The notes beneath the pieces were generated by a model. That model made no database searches. It had not been told where the DNA came from and saw nothing but the letters and a program-made list of their open reading frames with translations. 27,521 nt of DNA from positions 1 to 27,521 of the IMG/VR virus record IMGVR_UViG_3300008216_000058. One strand, given 5' to 3'. The translations under genes and the position numbers were made by a program. The stretch is from a virus. Shown here one piece after another: positions 17,845 through 24,946 of the stretch (position 1 is the first letter of the stretch; each line of letters opens with the position of its first letter).

Positions 17845-18057
17845 ATGTTTTCACTTCCAGAAAACGCTGACGCTGGAACCGTGTACGTCATTAAGCGGGT
17901 TGATGGCTCGAACGCAATCACGGTCAGTCGAAGTGGAAGCAGCGATACCATTGACGGCGAAACATCCGTGTCGCTTGATAACAACTACGACACAATTACA
18001 GTGATTAGCGATGGCGCTAACTATCACACCATCAGCGAGCTTGTTGGTGGTCACTAG
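17845..18057 (+). CDS. Free-standing 70-residue fibre-type beta domain
   Basis: ATG 17845 is chosen because AGGAGA at 17832-17837 sits just before it; an in-frame TTG at 17824 lacks such a site. The protein (SLPENADAGTVYVIKRVDG, then DTIDGETSVSLDNNYDTITV) matches the small beta domain found inside the fibre at residues about 505-583 (LPAVGSAGRWYFITRIDDG, RIEGNSEYHLESDGDGVALY), keeping the LP..-AG-x-x-Y-x-I-x-R, I-x-G and L-x-x-x-x-D positions. Such domains end many phage fibres. Here it is a separate gene 11 bases after the fibre stop, possibly a trimerising cap or tip partner. Homology is seen; function is inferred. Confidence 0.65.
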   Translation: MFSLPENADAGTVYVIKRVDGSNAITVSRSGSSDTIDGETSVSLDNNYDTITVISDGANYHTISELVGGH

Positions 18058-18066
18058 GAGTTAGAT

Positions 18067-18285
18067 ATGAAACATCATAGTTTTGCCAGTTGGCCCAAAA
18101 CACACGTGAAGCAGGAAGCGGTGGCACCCGCTACACCCTCACCAACCCATACCGAACCGGTGCCAAACTACAGCGCTTTGCTAAAGCGAGAGCTTCTGGA
18201 GCTCGCTGAAGGTCTGGGTGTGGAGGTGTCATCTCGGGCCACCAAGGCCGAAATAATTGCTGCTCTGGTGGCCCGAGATGGCTGA
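18067..18285 (+). CDS. Small protein with C-terminal HeH/SAP-like helix-hairpin motif
   Basis: A 72-residue protein with AGGAG at 18056-18060 before the ATG. Residues 1-36 are Pro/Thr-rich and probably disordered. Residues about 38-72 (LLKRELLELAEGLGVEVSSR, then ATKAEIIAAL) fit the two-helix HeH/LEM/SAP pattern (helix, hydrophobic turn, 'TKxEIIxxL'). These motifs in phages occur in nucleic-acid-binding or head-tail accessory proteins. The stop overlaps the following gene by 8 bases. Motif is moderately sure; role unknown. Confidence 0.5.
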   Translation: MKHHSFASWPKTHVKQEAVAPATPSPTHTEPVPNYSALLKRELLELAEGLGVEVSSRATKAEIIAALVARDG

Positions 18286-18850
18286 CCCAAAACAAGAGGC
18301 ACTGCGAACGATACTGGCCAGAAAGAACGTTGTTCCAAGCGGCCAGGGAACAATGGGACCAATTGCCATGGGTAACTCAGGCTTGCCACCCGTGCAACCC
18401 GCCAAGAGCCCGCTGGAAATGGCCGGTCAGACCATGCAGGGGTGGGGTGAAAACTTCCCTGCATACTTCAGCCAGGGCCCACACGGCGGGCGCGAGGGCG
18501 GTCTTCAGGTACCCACAGGCGGTGACACGTCTCTCGGGGGTAGCCTTTCGGTCAGCGGCGAGGACAAGCGCTTTGAGCTTATGGCCCAAAAAATGGGCGT
18601 AACCCCCCAAGAACTCAGAATGTTTCTGGCGATGCAGGGCACCAAGCCGCAGAGCCTGGGAATGTCTTACAGCGGCAACCCACTATCGCTCTCATACGAG
18701 ATGTCCCTTCCCCCTGGTGACCGATCCATATCGGCTGGCGGGAGCTACAACTTCCCCAAGGGTGGAGGACAGCTAGGGCTTGAGGGCACATACGATGTCG
18801 ACAATCCCGCAACATCCAGCCTTATGGGTACTTACGGAAAGAGGTGGTAA
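18278..18850 (+). CDS. Gly/Ser-rich unknown protein with beta-hairpin-like C-terminus
   Basis: A 190-residue protein. ATG 18278 is preferred over an upstream in-frame TTG (18257) and overlaps the previous stop by 8 bases. The N-terminal 70 residues are Pro/Gln/Gly-rich. The rest alternates glycine with strand-forming residues (LGGSLSVSGEDKRFELMAQK, LGMSYSGNPLSLSYEMSL, SISAGGSYNFPKGGGQLGLE), like short amphipathic beta-strands of a porin-like or secreted beta protein. I do not recognise a family. It directly precedes the endolysin (TAATG junction), so it may belong to the last virion genes or to the lysis block. Confidence 0.4.
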   Translation: MADPKQEALRTILARKNVVPSGQGTMGPIAMGNSGLPPVQPAKSPLEMAGQTMQGWGENFPAYFSQGPHGGREGGLQVPTGGDTSLGGSLSVSGEDKRFELMAQKMGVTPQELRMFLAMQGTKPQSLGMSYSGNPLSLSYEMSLPPGDRSISAGGSYNFPKGGGQLGLEGTYDVDNPATSSLMGTYGKRW

Positions 18851-19644
18851 TGAACGTTGATGTTAGAGCGTTACAGGAGTTCTTGACGTCTCTGGGGTTC
18901 TCACCCGGCCCCATTGATGGCATATATGGGCAGCAGACCCATACCGCCCTTATGTTAGCAAAACAGTCTCGCGAGCCCATCCCGTCCTACATTGAAGGCA
19001 TCGACGTTAGCGGCTGGAACCACGCCGTAGACTGGAAGAAAGTCGCCGCGGCGGGCTGCCGCTATGCATTCATCAAGGTATCGGAAGGCAGTACCCATCG
19101 GCACCGCAACCGCCAGCGTAATTTCGCCGGAGCTCGGGAACACAAGATACCCTGCGGGCCGTATCATTTTGCTTTGCCGCGGACTTATCAACAGCTCAAA
19201 ATGAAAGACGCCAGAAAAGAGGCAGAAAATTTTTTGAGTTGTTACGGTGATCCTCAACCAGGAGATTTACGCGGCGTCTGCGATCTCGAATCAGGATTAA
19301 TTCCGCACAAACACAACTACAACTGCGAATGGATACTGGAGTGGTGTCGGGTGGTTGAGGAGGCCCTGGGATATAAACCGATCCTCTATACGGCCAGATG
19401 GGCGACAACCAGCAGAATACTCAAAGCAGACGCGAGCCTACTCAATGAGCTCGCCAAGTTTGACCTGTGGTGGGCTGAGTACCGCCCCGAGGAAACCAAG
19501 GTGCCAACCAAGCCGCTAGAACCATGGAGCTCATTCGCGATTTGGCAGTATACCGGCTCCGGCTCAATTGATGGTATAAAAGGCCGCGTAGATATTAATA
19601 GAATGCGGCCAGAGACGCTGGCTAAACTGAGGATAGACGCATGA
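18850..19644 (+). CDS. Endolysin: PG-binding domain plus GH25 lysozyme
   Basis: A 264-residue muramidase that would cut the N-acetylmuramic acid-N-acetylglucosamine bond of peptidoglycan at the end of infection. Residues 3-40 (VRALQEFLTSLGFSPGPIDG, IYGQQTHTAL) are a PG_binding_1-type wall-binding repeat. Residues 48-260 are GH25: GIDVSGW (D52), FIKVSEG (74-80), YHFA (105-108), CDLES (D145, E147 as the catalytic pair), YTARW, WQYTGSG (232-238) and VDIN (247-250). Length fits a two-domain GH25 endolysin. ATG 18850 shares a base with the previous TAA; a GTG at 18844 is less likely. The stop overlaps the next ATG. No signal peptide is seen, so release should depend on a holin. Confidence 0.93.
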   Translation: MNVDVRALQEFLTSLGFSPGPIDGIYGQQTHTALMLAKQSREPIPSYIEGIDVSGWNHAVDWKKVAAAGCRYAFIKVSEGSTHRHRNRQRNFAGAREHKIPCGPYHFALPRTYQQLKMKDARKEAENFLSCYGDPQPGDLRGVCDLESGLIPHKHNYNCEWILEWCRVVEEALGYKPILYTARWATTSRILKADASLLNELAKFDLWWAEYRPEETKVPTKPLEPWSSFAIWQYTGSGSIDGIKGRVDINRMRPETLAKLRIDA

Positions 19645-19946
19645 AGCAACAGCTTTTAAGGTGGTGGCCCATCATTGCTGCCCTGCTCGGGGGTATCGGG
19701 TGGCTGGTCTCCACGAGCATTGACCTGGGAAGAATGCAGCAGGACGCTGAAACCAGTCATACCGTTTCCGCCACCGAAGATAATAAATTGCACAAACGAA
19801 TTGACCACACCGACAAAAAAGTGGGTAAACTCCAGCAAAAGGTAAACAAAATGCAGCAAAGTCAGGCGCGAGTGGAAGCCTCACAGCAGGCCATACTCAA
19901 GAACCAGGACCGCATTATTATTAAGCTAGATAGCATGGAGAACTGA
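19641..19946 (+). CDS. Inner-membrane coiled-coil lysis protein (i-spanin candidate)
   Basis: A 101-residue protein: a short basic start (MKQQLLRWW), one membrane segment at residues about 10-27 (PIIAALLGGIGWLVSTSI), then a long heptad-type coiled coil to the end (LHKRIDHTDKKVGKLQQKVN, then KMQQSQARVEASQQAILKNQ). That layout (N-terminal anchor, periplasmic coiled coil) matches inner-membrane spanin subunits, which together with an outer-membrane lipoprotein fuse the two membranes at lysis. It overlaps the endolysin stop and the next start (ATGA and TGATG), so it is in the lysis operon. A coiled-coil holin accessory protein is the main alternative. Confidence 0.5.
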   Translation: MKQQLLRWWPIIAALLGGIGWLVSTSIDLGRMQQDAETSHTVSATEDNKLHKRIDHTDKKVGKLQQKVNKMQQSQARVEASQQAILKNQDRIIIKLDSMEN

Positions 19947-20389
19947 TGAGCAAAAAGAACGAACCAAAGGAAATGAAACGCAGCCTGACTGTACAGAGCA
20001 GCTTGGCGCTAGCGGTCCTTATTGTCGCCAAGAGCCTGCTGCCCCTGTACACCAACCTGGAGATTCCTGATGAGGTCTTTGTTACGCTGTGCAGTCTGCT
20101 CGGGGTCACGGTAACCTACGGAATGCGCCGGGCAATTGTGCCAATCCTTATCGTTGGGATGTCTATGAGCTCCATCCAATGCACGACAACCACCTGCGCA
20201 AAGGCTCAGGTACGCATCGCAGCACACCCAGAACTACCGGCTCCTGCTGGTGTGGTGAGAATTACCTGTGACGGTGAACTCAAGGCTGAAATAAAAGCAA
20301 AGCGGGTACCTTCGGTGAGCTGTGAGGAAGCCGCTATCTGTTGCGAAGGCATGGACAACATCCCGCTACCTGAAGAGATGGAAGAATGA
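19946..20389 (+). CDS. Three-hydrophobic-segment lysis protein with Cys-rich tail (holin and/or o-spanin candidate)
   Basis: A 147-residue protein. Hydrophobic segments lie at about 19-35 (SLALAVLIVAKSLLPLY), 44-60 (VFVTLCSLLGVTVTYGM) and 63-78 (AIVPILIVGMSMSSIQ), the last ending at C79. The tail to residue 147 is polar with cysteines at 79, 84, 108, 126, 132 and 133. Three segments next to an endolysin suggest a holin. In addition, an in-frame internal ATG at 20123 (M60) followed by RR, a hydrophobic run and C79 mimics a lipoprotein signal peptide, although the -1 residue (Q) is not the usual Gly/Ala/Ser. One gene could thus give a holin and an outer lipoprotein. This is inference. Confidence 0.4.
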   Translation: MSKKNEPKEMKRSLTVQSSLALAVLIVAKSLLPLYTNLEIPDEVFVTLCSLLGVTVTYGMRRAIVPILIVGMSMSSIQCTTTTCAKAQVRIAAHPELPAPAGVVRITCDGELKAEIKAKRVPSVSCEEAAICCEGMDNIPLPEEMEE

Positions 20390-20634
20390 GCGATGAAGCC
20401 GCGAAGAAAATAGTTGGCCTTTTACTCGACAGCCTTCAAGATTCCGCACGCCAGGCGTTACCTAGTTTTGTTTTGGATTCGTGGCTCGCGGCACTCGCAA
20501 ACGTAGTTGAGGCCGGCTTATATCACAGCTGGATTGCTATCGTATCCAACTCCCTTGAGATAGAGGCCGACGTTGTGGAAATTATCGACGAGCGTGAAGG
20601 ACTCACTGAGGCCTCATCCACAAAAGAACATTGA
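20386..20634 (+). CDS. Small unknown protein ending the lysis cassette
   Basis: An 82-residue protein coupled to the previous gene (ATGA). It is helical and amphipathic (AAKKIVGLLLDSLQDSARQA, LDSWLAALANVVEAGLYHSW), with an acidic end. There are no clear membrane spans, motifs or cysteines. It is the last gene before a 52-base gap that separates the lysis block from replication. A lysis regulator or antiholin-like role is only a positional guess. Confidence 0.35.
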   Translation: MSDEAAKKIVGLLLDSLQDSARQALPSFVLDSWLAALANVVEAGLYHSWIAIVSNSLEIEADVVEIIDEREGLTEASSTKEH

Positions 20635-20686
20635 ATTTATTGACAGGTATCCCCCTTGATGGATCGATAAGAGGCTGGAGGTAACT

Positions 20687-22039
20687 ATGTCACGAAGAAG
20701 AATTATAGATCCGTCTTTTTGGGAAGACGAGACCGTAGCCTCATGGCCGCTCGTCTCCCGTCTCACCTATATTGCCCTTTGGAACCACTCTGACGACTAT
20801 GGGTTCGTTAGGGCTGCACCCAGCTATCTACACTCGCGGTGCTTCCCATACGATAACAACATAGACATGAAAGCCGCCCTGGAGCCACTGGTTGCATCCA
20901 ACCGATTGCTGCTCTACCAGGTAAACGGGGAGTCGTATGGACACCTTTCGTCGTTCCTGAAGTGGCAGACGATCAATCGACCCTCAAAAGGGGGTAACCC
21001 AAAAATCGAAGAAGGTTCACGTATTCCTCATGGAGACCTCACTGAGGACATGCTTTTTCAGCAACAACCCCCTGTGTTGTCCCCATCCATCTTTACCGGT
21101 GGCTGGACCCCCCCTGCTGTGACAAAAACGCATGACCGCCCCATGCTCACTGAGGGATACGTGAACGCTCAACCAGCACTCACTCCTGAAGTTAAAGTTA
21201 AGTTAAAACAACCTCTCCCTACGGTCGAGGTTGTGAACGCGCCCGCGCGCGAGGAACAACCACAACCAAATCAAATCATCGAAAATGGGGTAATGCAGAG
21301 CTTGGAGAAGCAGTGGGAGCCCGGTTCGGGTGCTGAGAAGGTGGTAGAGGGTTGGTGGAAGTATTACAACCATCTGGGGCAGCAGGAGAACGCTTGGCAC
21401 ACCAGGGCGTTTGAGACGCACCGAGACCAGCTCTTGCGGGTTCTGAACACTGGTGTAAGCAACAAGGACATGAGGTTGGCGATTACCTACCTCTACCGCC
21501 ACACCCGGCGCCGCTACATGCCAAACGGCGACGACCTTTACCGGCACCCAACAACCTTGTTTGGTCGCATTGACGAGCCGTTTTCAAAACTACAGAACCG
21601 CATTGACACGTTGATGATGGAGGCGGTTATCTGGGAGGATTCTCAACGGCCAGCCACGCCACCACCCGAGCCGGTTGATGCTGCGGAGCTCAAGCGCCAC
21701 CAGCAGTTGGCCGAGGGGTGGTTGGATTGGATAATAACAAACCCTGTCGAGGCGGCTGCGATGGCTTCAGCGAGCGCGCATGAGGGCGCATCTCTTGGCG
21801 CGAAGCAGAAGAGATTGAAGGATTGGACGGCTGAGTTGGAGCGGATAGCAAACAAGGGGGGCAATCTCGACCTTTGCCTCCATAGTCACATTACGCAGGG
21901 CGTTGACGACGGGCTGCGAAAGGAGATTGAGAATGGCGAACGTCCTGGGGTTATACGGAAGATCAAAGTCAGTGAAGGCGAAAGTGAGGAGACGGAGCAA
22001 CAGCAGGTCAATGCGACCGCTGATTCAACGAGGGTCTAA
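20687..22039 (+). CDS. DnaD-like phage replication initiator
   Basis: A 450-residue protein. Residues 1-105 (RRIIDPSFWEDETVASWPLV, then SRLTYIALWNHSDDYGFVRA) are the winged-helix N-terminus typical of phage replication/DnaD-like proteins, which open 'R-IDP-FW-D--v----p--rLlfi-LW--aDd-G'. Residues about 110-205 are a Pro/Gln-rich linker. Residues 205-450 are helical (EGWWKYYNHLGQQENAWHTR and onward) and may contact helicase or DNA. The initiation site GAGG-TAACT-ATG is shared exactly with the gene at 27034. It is the first gene after a 52-base gap, so a transcription unit may start here. It probably nucleates replication at the phage origin. The helicase and polymerase are not in the window. 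Confidence 0.65.
   Translation: MSRRRIIDPSFWEDETVASWPLVSRLTYIALWNHSDDYGFVRAAPSYLHSRCFPYDNNIDMKAALEPLVASNRLLLYQVNGESYGHLSSFLKWQTINRPSKGGNPKIEEGSRIPHGDLTEDMLFQQQPPVLSPSIFTGGWTPPAVTKTHDRPMLTEGYVNAQPALTPEVKVKLKQPLPTVEVVNAPAREEQPQPNQIIENGVMQSLEKQWEPGSGAEKVVEGWWKYYNHLGQQENAWHTRAFETHRDQLLRVLNTGVSNKDMRLAITYLYRHTRRRYMPNGDDLYRHPTTLFGRIDEPFSKLQNRIDTLMMEAVIWEDSQRPATPPPEPVDAAELKRHQQLAEGWLDWIITNPVEAAAMASASAHEGASLGAKQKRLKDWTAELERIANKGGNLDLCLHSHITQGVDDGLRKEIENGERPGVIRKIKVSEGESEETEQQQVNATADSTRV
21921..21926 (+). promoter_or_regulatory. Ribosome-binding site of the 58-residue overlapping gene
   Basis: AGGAGA lies six bases upstream of ATG 21933, inside the initiator coding sequence. It is one of the better ribosome sites in the window and is the main reason for calling this overlapping gene. 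Confidence 0.6.
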
Positions 22040-22109
22040 GGTTCCACGCAGCATCCGCTCGGTGCAGCGTTACATGCAGTGGCAGCGTGACCTTGGGATT
22101 ACCTGGTAA
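21933..22109 (+). CDS. 58-residue basic protein overlapping the initiator gene
   Basis: A small gene in a different frame. It starts inside the last 107 bases of the initiator and ends at TAA 22107-22109, sharing a base with the next ATG (TAATG). It fills the 69 bases that would otherwise be non-coding, has a strong AGGAGA at 21921-21926 with 6-base spacing, and is very basic (GRSKSVKAKVRRRSNSRSMR, then RSIRSVQRYMQWQRDLGITW). The C-terminal 24 residues look like an amphipathic helix. Coupling on both sides and the strong ribosome site argue for real translation. A nucleic-acid-binding role is suggested by charge only. No family is recognised. Confidence 0.55.
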   Translation: MANVLGLYGRSKSVKAKVRRRSNSRSMRPLIQRGSKVPRSIRSVQRYMQWQRDLGITW

Positions 22110-22462
22110 TGCCGTCAGGAGCATATAATCGCAAGAAGGGTCACGACATGGAGCGTGACTGCGCCCGAAAATTTCGAGAAGTTATGCCGGGCGCTACGGT
22201 CAAGCGGGGCATACAAACACGGGGCGGCGAGGCTGACAAGATACCGGATTTGCAGATGCCCGTGTTTGCCCCCGAGTGCAAAAGGACCAAGCAACCCAAC
22301 ATTCGTCGTGCGTATGATCAGGCCGTTGCGGCGTGTCCCGAGGGTAAAATACCCTGTGCGATTACCCGTGCCAACGGTCGCGGCCAGGTTGTGCTGTTCA
22401 CACTCTCTTTCGACGACATGCTCGACTTTGTCCAAGAGTGGTATGAGAGCCGAGAGAAATGA
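22109..22462 (+). CDS. PD-(D/E)XK nuclease, Holliday-junction-resolvase-like
   Basis: A 117-residue protein. The catalytic pattern reads E15, then D47 in IPD, then E56-C-K58 in a strand (FAPECKRT), then Q71 in the next helix (RAYDQAV). This is the core of PD-(D/E)XK nucleases. The length and the GxxxExxCARKFRE and 'KRGIQTRGGEADKIPD' segments recall archaeal-type Hjc resolvases and phage homologues. It would cut branched recombination or replication intermediates before packaging. It is translationally coupled to genes on both sides, within the recombination cluster. Catalytic fold is quite sure; junction specificity is inferred. Confidence 0.65.
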   Translation: MPSGAYNRKKGHDMERDCARKFREVMPGATVKRGIQTRGGEADKIPDLQMPVFAPECKRTKQPNIRRAYDQAVAACPEGKIPCAITRANGRGQVVLFTLSFDDMLDFVQEWYESREK

Positions 22463-22764
22463 GTCAAGAGGGTGTTACTCGCTACGGTTGCGACAACTGC
22501 AGACGGGAGGTGTTCTCGGCACAAACCCCAGCAGGCTGGAGCACGCTGACCTTCGTTGGTCAAACGCAGACCATTTTTGATACTGCCGATATCTGCGAGA
22601 GCTGTTCCGGCGCATTCGTCGTAACGATGACCAAAAGAAAACAGATTGAAAGTGGGCGGTACGCCGAACGCGAACTCGTTGTCCACAACCCACCGCACCC
22701 AAACAACGCAAAGTATTCTCCATTTACGAAACGAGCGGTTGAAGCGGCGGAAAATGTGGGTTAG
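22459..22764 (+). CDS. Zinc-ribbon-like small protein
   Basis: A 101-residue protein with two CxxC pairs: C11-x2-C14 (YGCDNCRRE) and C46-x2-C49 (DICESCSGA), separated by a beta-type stretch, fitting a four-cysteine zinc ribbon. The C-terminal half is basic and polar (TKRKQIESGRYAERELVVHN). It is coupled (ATGA) to the resolvase-like gene and lies 12 bases before the RecB-like nuclease. Such ribbons often bind DNA or tether proteins. The exact role is unknown. Confidence 0.55.
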   Translation: MSQEGVTRYGCDNCRREVFSAQTPAGWSTLTFVGQTQTIFDTADICESCSGAFVVTMTKRKQIESGRYAERELVVHNPPHPNNAKYSPFTKRAVEAAENVG

Positions 22765-22776
22765 GTTTGCTCAACC

Positions 22777-23754
22777 ATGCCCACCAAAACGACGACTACC
22801 TATTCGGCTATTGCCACCTTTCGTAACTGCCGCCAGAAATACAAACACCGCTACCTTGATCTGCTCGAGAAAGACCTGGAAGCCCCGGCTGCGCTTTGGA
22901 TTGGATCCCTGGTTCACGACTGCCTTGAGATGTATCACCGAGGCCAACCGCTCGGGGAAGTCTTAGACTTCATCCAAGACAAAAGGGTAGCCAGTGATAG
23001 CAAGAACTGGATTCAATGCGCGGCGATAATGACCGCCTACGCCCGCAAGTACCCCCAGGAGGATGAATTCAAAATTATCGCCCTGGAGGATGAATTCTGT
23101 GGTCCACTCATCAACCCCACCACCGGCCACAGCTCGACGACTATGGAACTCGCCGGTAAGGTAGATGGCCTGATTCAATATCCCGATGGGAGCCACGCCA
23201 TCTTTGAACACAAGACCACCTCTGAAGACCTTGAGAAATACACCAAACGCCTCTGGAGTGACTTTCAAACACGCTTCTACTGCCAGGAATATGGCCGGTT
23301 CAAGGGCATCAAAATACGAAAAGCACTGTTCAACATCATCAAAAAGAGCGCCATAAAGGGCCGCAAGGGTGAAAGCGAAGAAGACCGCATTGCTCGTATG
23401 GCAGAAGACATCCAGTTCAAGCGGTATTTGTTGTCGTTTGACCCAACCCTGCTGGACGCGATTGGAGAACAGGTCTGGGAACTCAAAGACAATATGCAGA
23501 CCGCGGCTCGTAAAAACAAATACTACCAGAACGAAGACCAATGCAAACACGCCTTTGGCAGCTTCTGTGACTACTATGACCTATGCTCCTCGGGCTTGAA
23601 TCCCATTGTCCGACAATCCCTTTACAGAAAGCGGGAGCGCTCTCATACCGAGCTCTCTCAGAAGGAAACCAATGTTACCCACCAAAACCACCCCGCCAAA
23701 GCGGGACATCAGGGATATATCCCTACTCATATACGGCGACCCAAAGTGGGGTAA
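22777..23754 (+). CDS. RecB/Cas4-like PD-(D/E)XK exonuclease with Fe-S-type cysteines
   Basis: A 325-residue protein. It shows the RecB-family order: C18 (FRNCRQKYKHRY), GSLVHDCLE with H47, D130 (GKVDGLIQY), E144-x-K146 (AIFEHKTT), Q164 and Y168 (DFQTRFYCQ), then C256, C264 and C270 (QCKHAFGSFCDYYDLC). One early plus three late cysteines is the AddB/Cas4 layout that holds a 4Fe-4S cluster. It would resect DNA ends to give single strands for the downstream annealing proteins. The last 28 codons overlap the Sak4-like gene by 83 bases and look like an unstructured tail. A 9-residue repeat (EDEFKIIAL, then EDEF) is visible at residues 95-107. Free-standing nucleases of this type are common in phages. 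Confidence 0.8.
   Translation: MPTKTTTTYSAIATFRNCRQKYKHRYLDLLEKDLEAPAALWIGSLVHDCLEMYHRGQPLGEVLDFIQDKRVASDSKNWIQCAAIMTAYARKYPQEDEFKIIALEDEFCGPLINPTTGHSSTTMELAGKVDGLIQYPDGSHAIFEHKTTSEDLEKYTKRLWSDFQTRFYCQEYGRFKGIKIRKALFNIIKKSAIKGRKGESEEDRIARMAEDIQFKRYLLSFDPTLLDAIGEQVWELKDNMQTAARKNKYYQNEDQCKHAFGSFCDYYDLCSSGLNPIVRQSLYRKRERSHTELSQKETNVTHQNHPAKAGHQGYIPTHIRRPKVG
23058..23097 (+). repeat. Short 27-base direct repeat inside the nuclease gene
   Basis: GGAGGATGAATTC occurs at 23058-23070 and again at 23085-23097, 27 bases (9 codons) apart and in frame, both times encoding EDEF. It may be a small duplication in a loop upstream of the catalytic D130. Confidence 0.6.
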
Positions 23755-24472
23755 ATCGTCGTTCTGCTCTAACGCCGATGGGGCTTTGTTCATAGCTACC
23801 GAACCCGGCCTCAACCACCTGGACGTGTTTCAGATGGGCGTCAAGGACGAGGGCAACCTTGCCAGGGTTCGAGGGGAGGATGGAAATCCGGTTGAAAAGA
23901 ACCTGGATGGCTGGGAGTACATCGAGTACATTTACAAGCTACTCACCCACAAAGAGCACGAGTTCAAGACGGTCATCTTTGACACCATCGATGTGGCCTA
24001 CGACTACTGCTGTGCCCATACCTGTAAGCAAAATGGCTGGGTCAGCCCACAGGTTGAAAAGTACGACGACCAGGGAAAGCCCGTGTTGTTTGAGTGGGGC
24101 GTGGGCTGGGTGGCCTGCAACAACGCCTTTGAGGAGCTACTGCGAAAGTTCCAGCACCTCAACATGGGACTGTACTTTGTCAGCCACTCCAAGCTGATAG
24201 ACGCCAAGCTGAGAACCACCTCGGTCAAGGCCGCACCGACGCTTCCTGGTGGAGCTCGCAAAGTGGTCCTGAAGATGTGTGACATCGTGCTGTACGCAAC
24301 CAACGACGAGAATGGGCGGGTGATATTCACCAAGCCCGACCAGACCCATGAGGCAGGTGACAGAACGCTCCTGCTGCCAGAGACCATTCGGATCTCCGAT
24401 GATGACCCGCGGCTCGCAACCGTTTACAAAAGCTTTGCACATGCTATAGGAGGCAGTAATGAAGCCAACTAA
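23672..24472 (+). CDS. Sak4-like RecA-fold ATPase (single-strand annealing/recombination)
   Basis: A 266-residue protein. ATG 23672 is chosen for the AAGGA site just upstream; a TTG at 23606 would lengthen the overlap. Walker A is GDPKWGKSS (residues 22-30) and Walker B is TVIFDTID (100-107, D104). The order and length match phage Sak4/AAA_24 'nucleotide-binding' ATPases of the RecA fold, which help pair single strands and work with phage SSB. Here an SSB-like gene follows with a 14-base overlap, the known arrangement. Residues about 185-255 carry the C-terminal beta region. It fits a recombination-dependent replication or repair pathway together with the upstream nucleases. Confidence 0.8.
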   Translation: MLPTKTTPPKRDIRDISLLIYGDPKWGKSSFCSNADGALFIATEPGLNHLDVFQMGVKDEGNLARVRGEDGNPVEKNLDGWEYIEYIYKLLTHKEHEFKTVIFDTIDVAYDYCCAHTCKQNGWVSPQVEKYDDQGKPVLFEWGVGWVACNNAFEELLRKFQHLNMGLYFVSHSKLIDAKLRTTSVKAAPTLPGGARKVVLKMCDIVLYATNDENGRVIFTKPDQTHEAGDRTLLLPETIRISDDDPRLATVYKSFAHAIGGSNEAN

Positions 24473-24944
24473 TTTATCAGAACTCGCCAAAACATTCAAA
24501 CAGCACAAAGATGTGCAGATTGCCGAGCAAAAGAACTTCAGTCCGCTGCCCGCAGGACACTACACCGTCACCGTAGCCAAGGCCATGTGGGACGAAGCAA
24601 AGACCACAGGTACCCCGTGCATCCTATGGCACCTGAAGGTCGTAGATGGCGACCACATGGGACGCATGATGTTCAAACGGAACTGGCTCAAAGAGGACTC
24701 CGAGGCTAACATGAAGTTCTTGGCGCAAGACCTCAAGCTGGTGCTGGGAGAAATGCCCGAGCTCGACGACCCAAACCTGATGAACAAACTGCTCGACAAA
24801 GTGCTCTTTGTGAAGAAACAAGGGGACGGAGACCGGGACTATGAGGTCTGGATTAATGGCGTAGATAGGCGTGTAGAGGCCGAAAACCCACCCGCAATAA
24901 CCATACAACCAGGGACCATCCCTGACGACGATATACCCTTCTAG
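24459..24944 (+). CDS. SSB-like single-strand DNA-binding protein
   Basis: A 161-residue protein with a perfect AGGAGG at 24448-24453. Residues about 25-140 form an OB-like beta domain (PLPAGHYTVTVAKAMWDEAK, then PCILWHLKVVDGDHMGRMMF), as in DUF669-type phage SSB substitutes. It ends in an acidic tail, PDDDIPF, the hallmark SSB C-terminus that recruits partner enzymes. It would coat single strands made by the nuclease and hand them to the ATPase. The domain resembles phage SSB stand-ins more than bacterial Ssb. Assignment is well supported by tail and context. Confidence 0.82.
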   Translation: MKPTNLSELAKTFKQHKDVQIAEQKNFSPLPAGHYTVTVAKAMWDEAKTTGTPCILWHLKVVDGDHMGRMMFKRNWLKEDSEANMKFLAQDLKLVLGEMPELDDPNLMNKLLDKVLFVKKQGDGDRDYEVWINGVDRRVEAENPPAITIQPGTIPDDDIPF

Positions 24945-24946
24945 GA

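Noticed and set aside
20640-20668. TTGACA as a -35 box in the gap before the initiator gene
   Set aside because: TTGACA at 20640-20645 is perfect, but no hexamer at 15-19 bases downstream matches TATAAT in more than two positions. A promoter may exist here but cannot be supported from sequence alone.
22963-23550. A 195-codon minus-strand frame
   Set aside because: It is antisense to the nuclease, whose catalytic motifs are clear on the + strand; the product is a low-information mirror of it.
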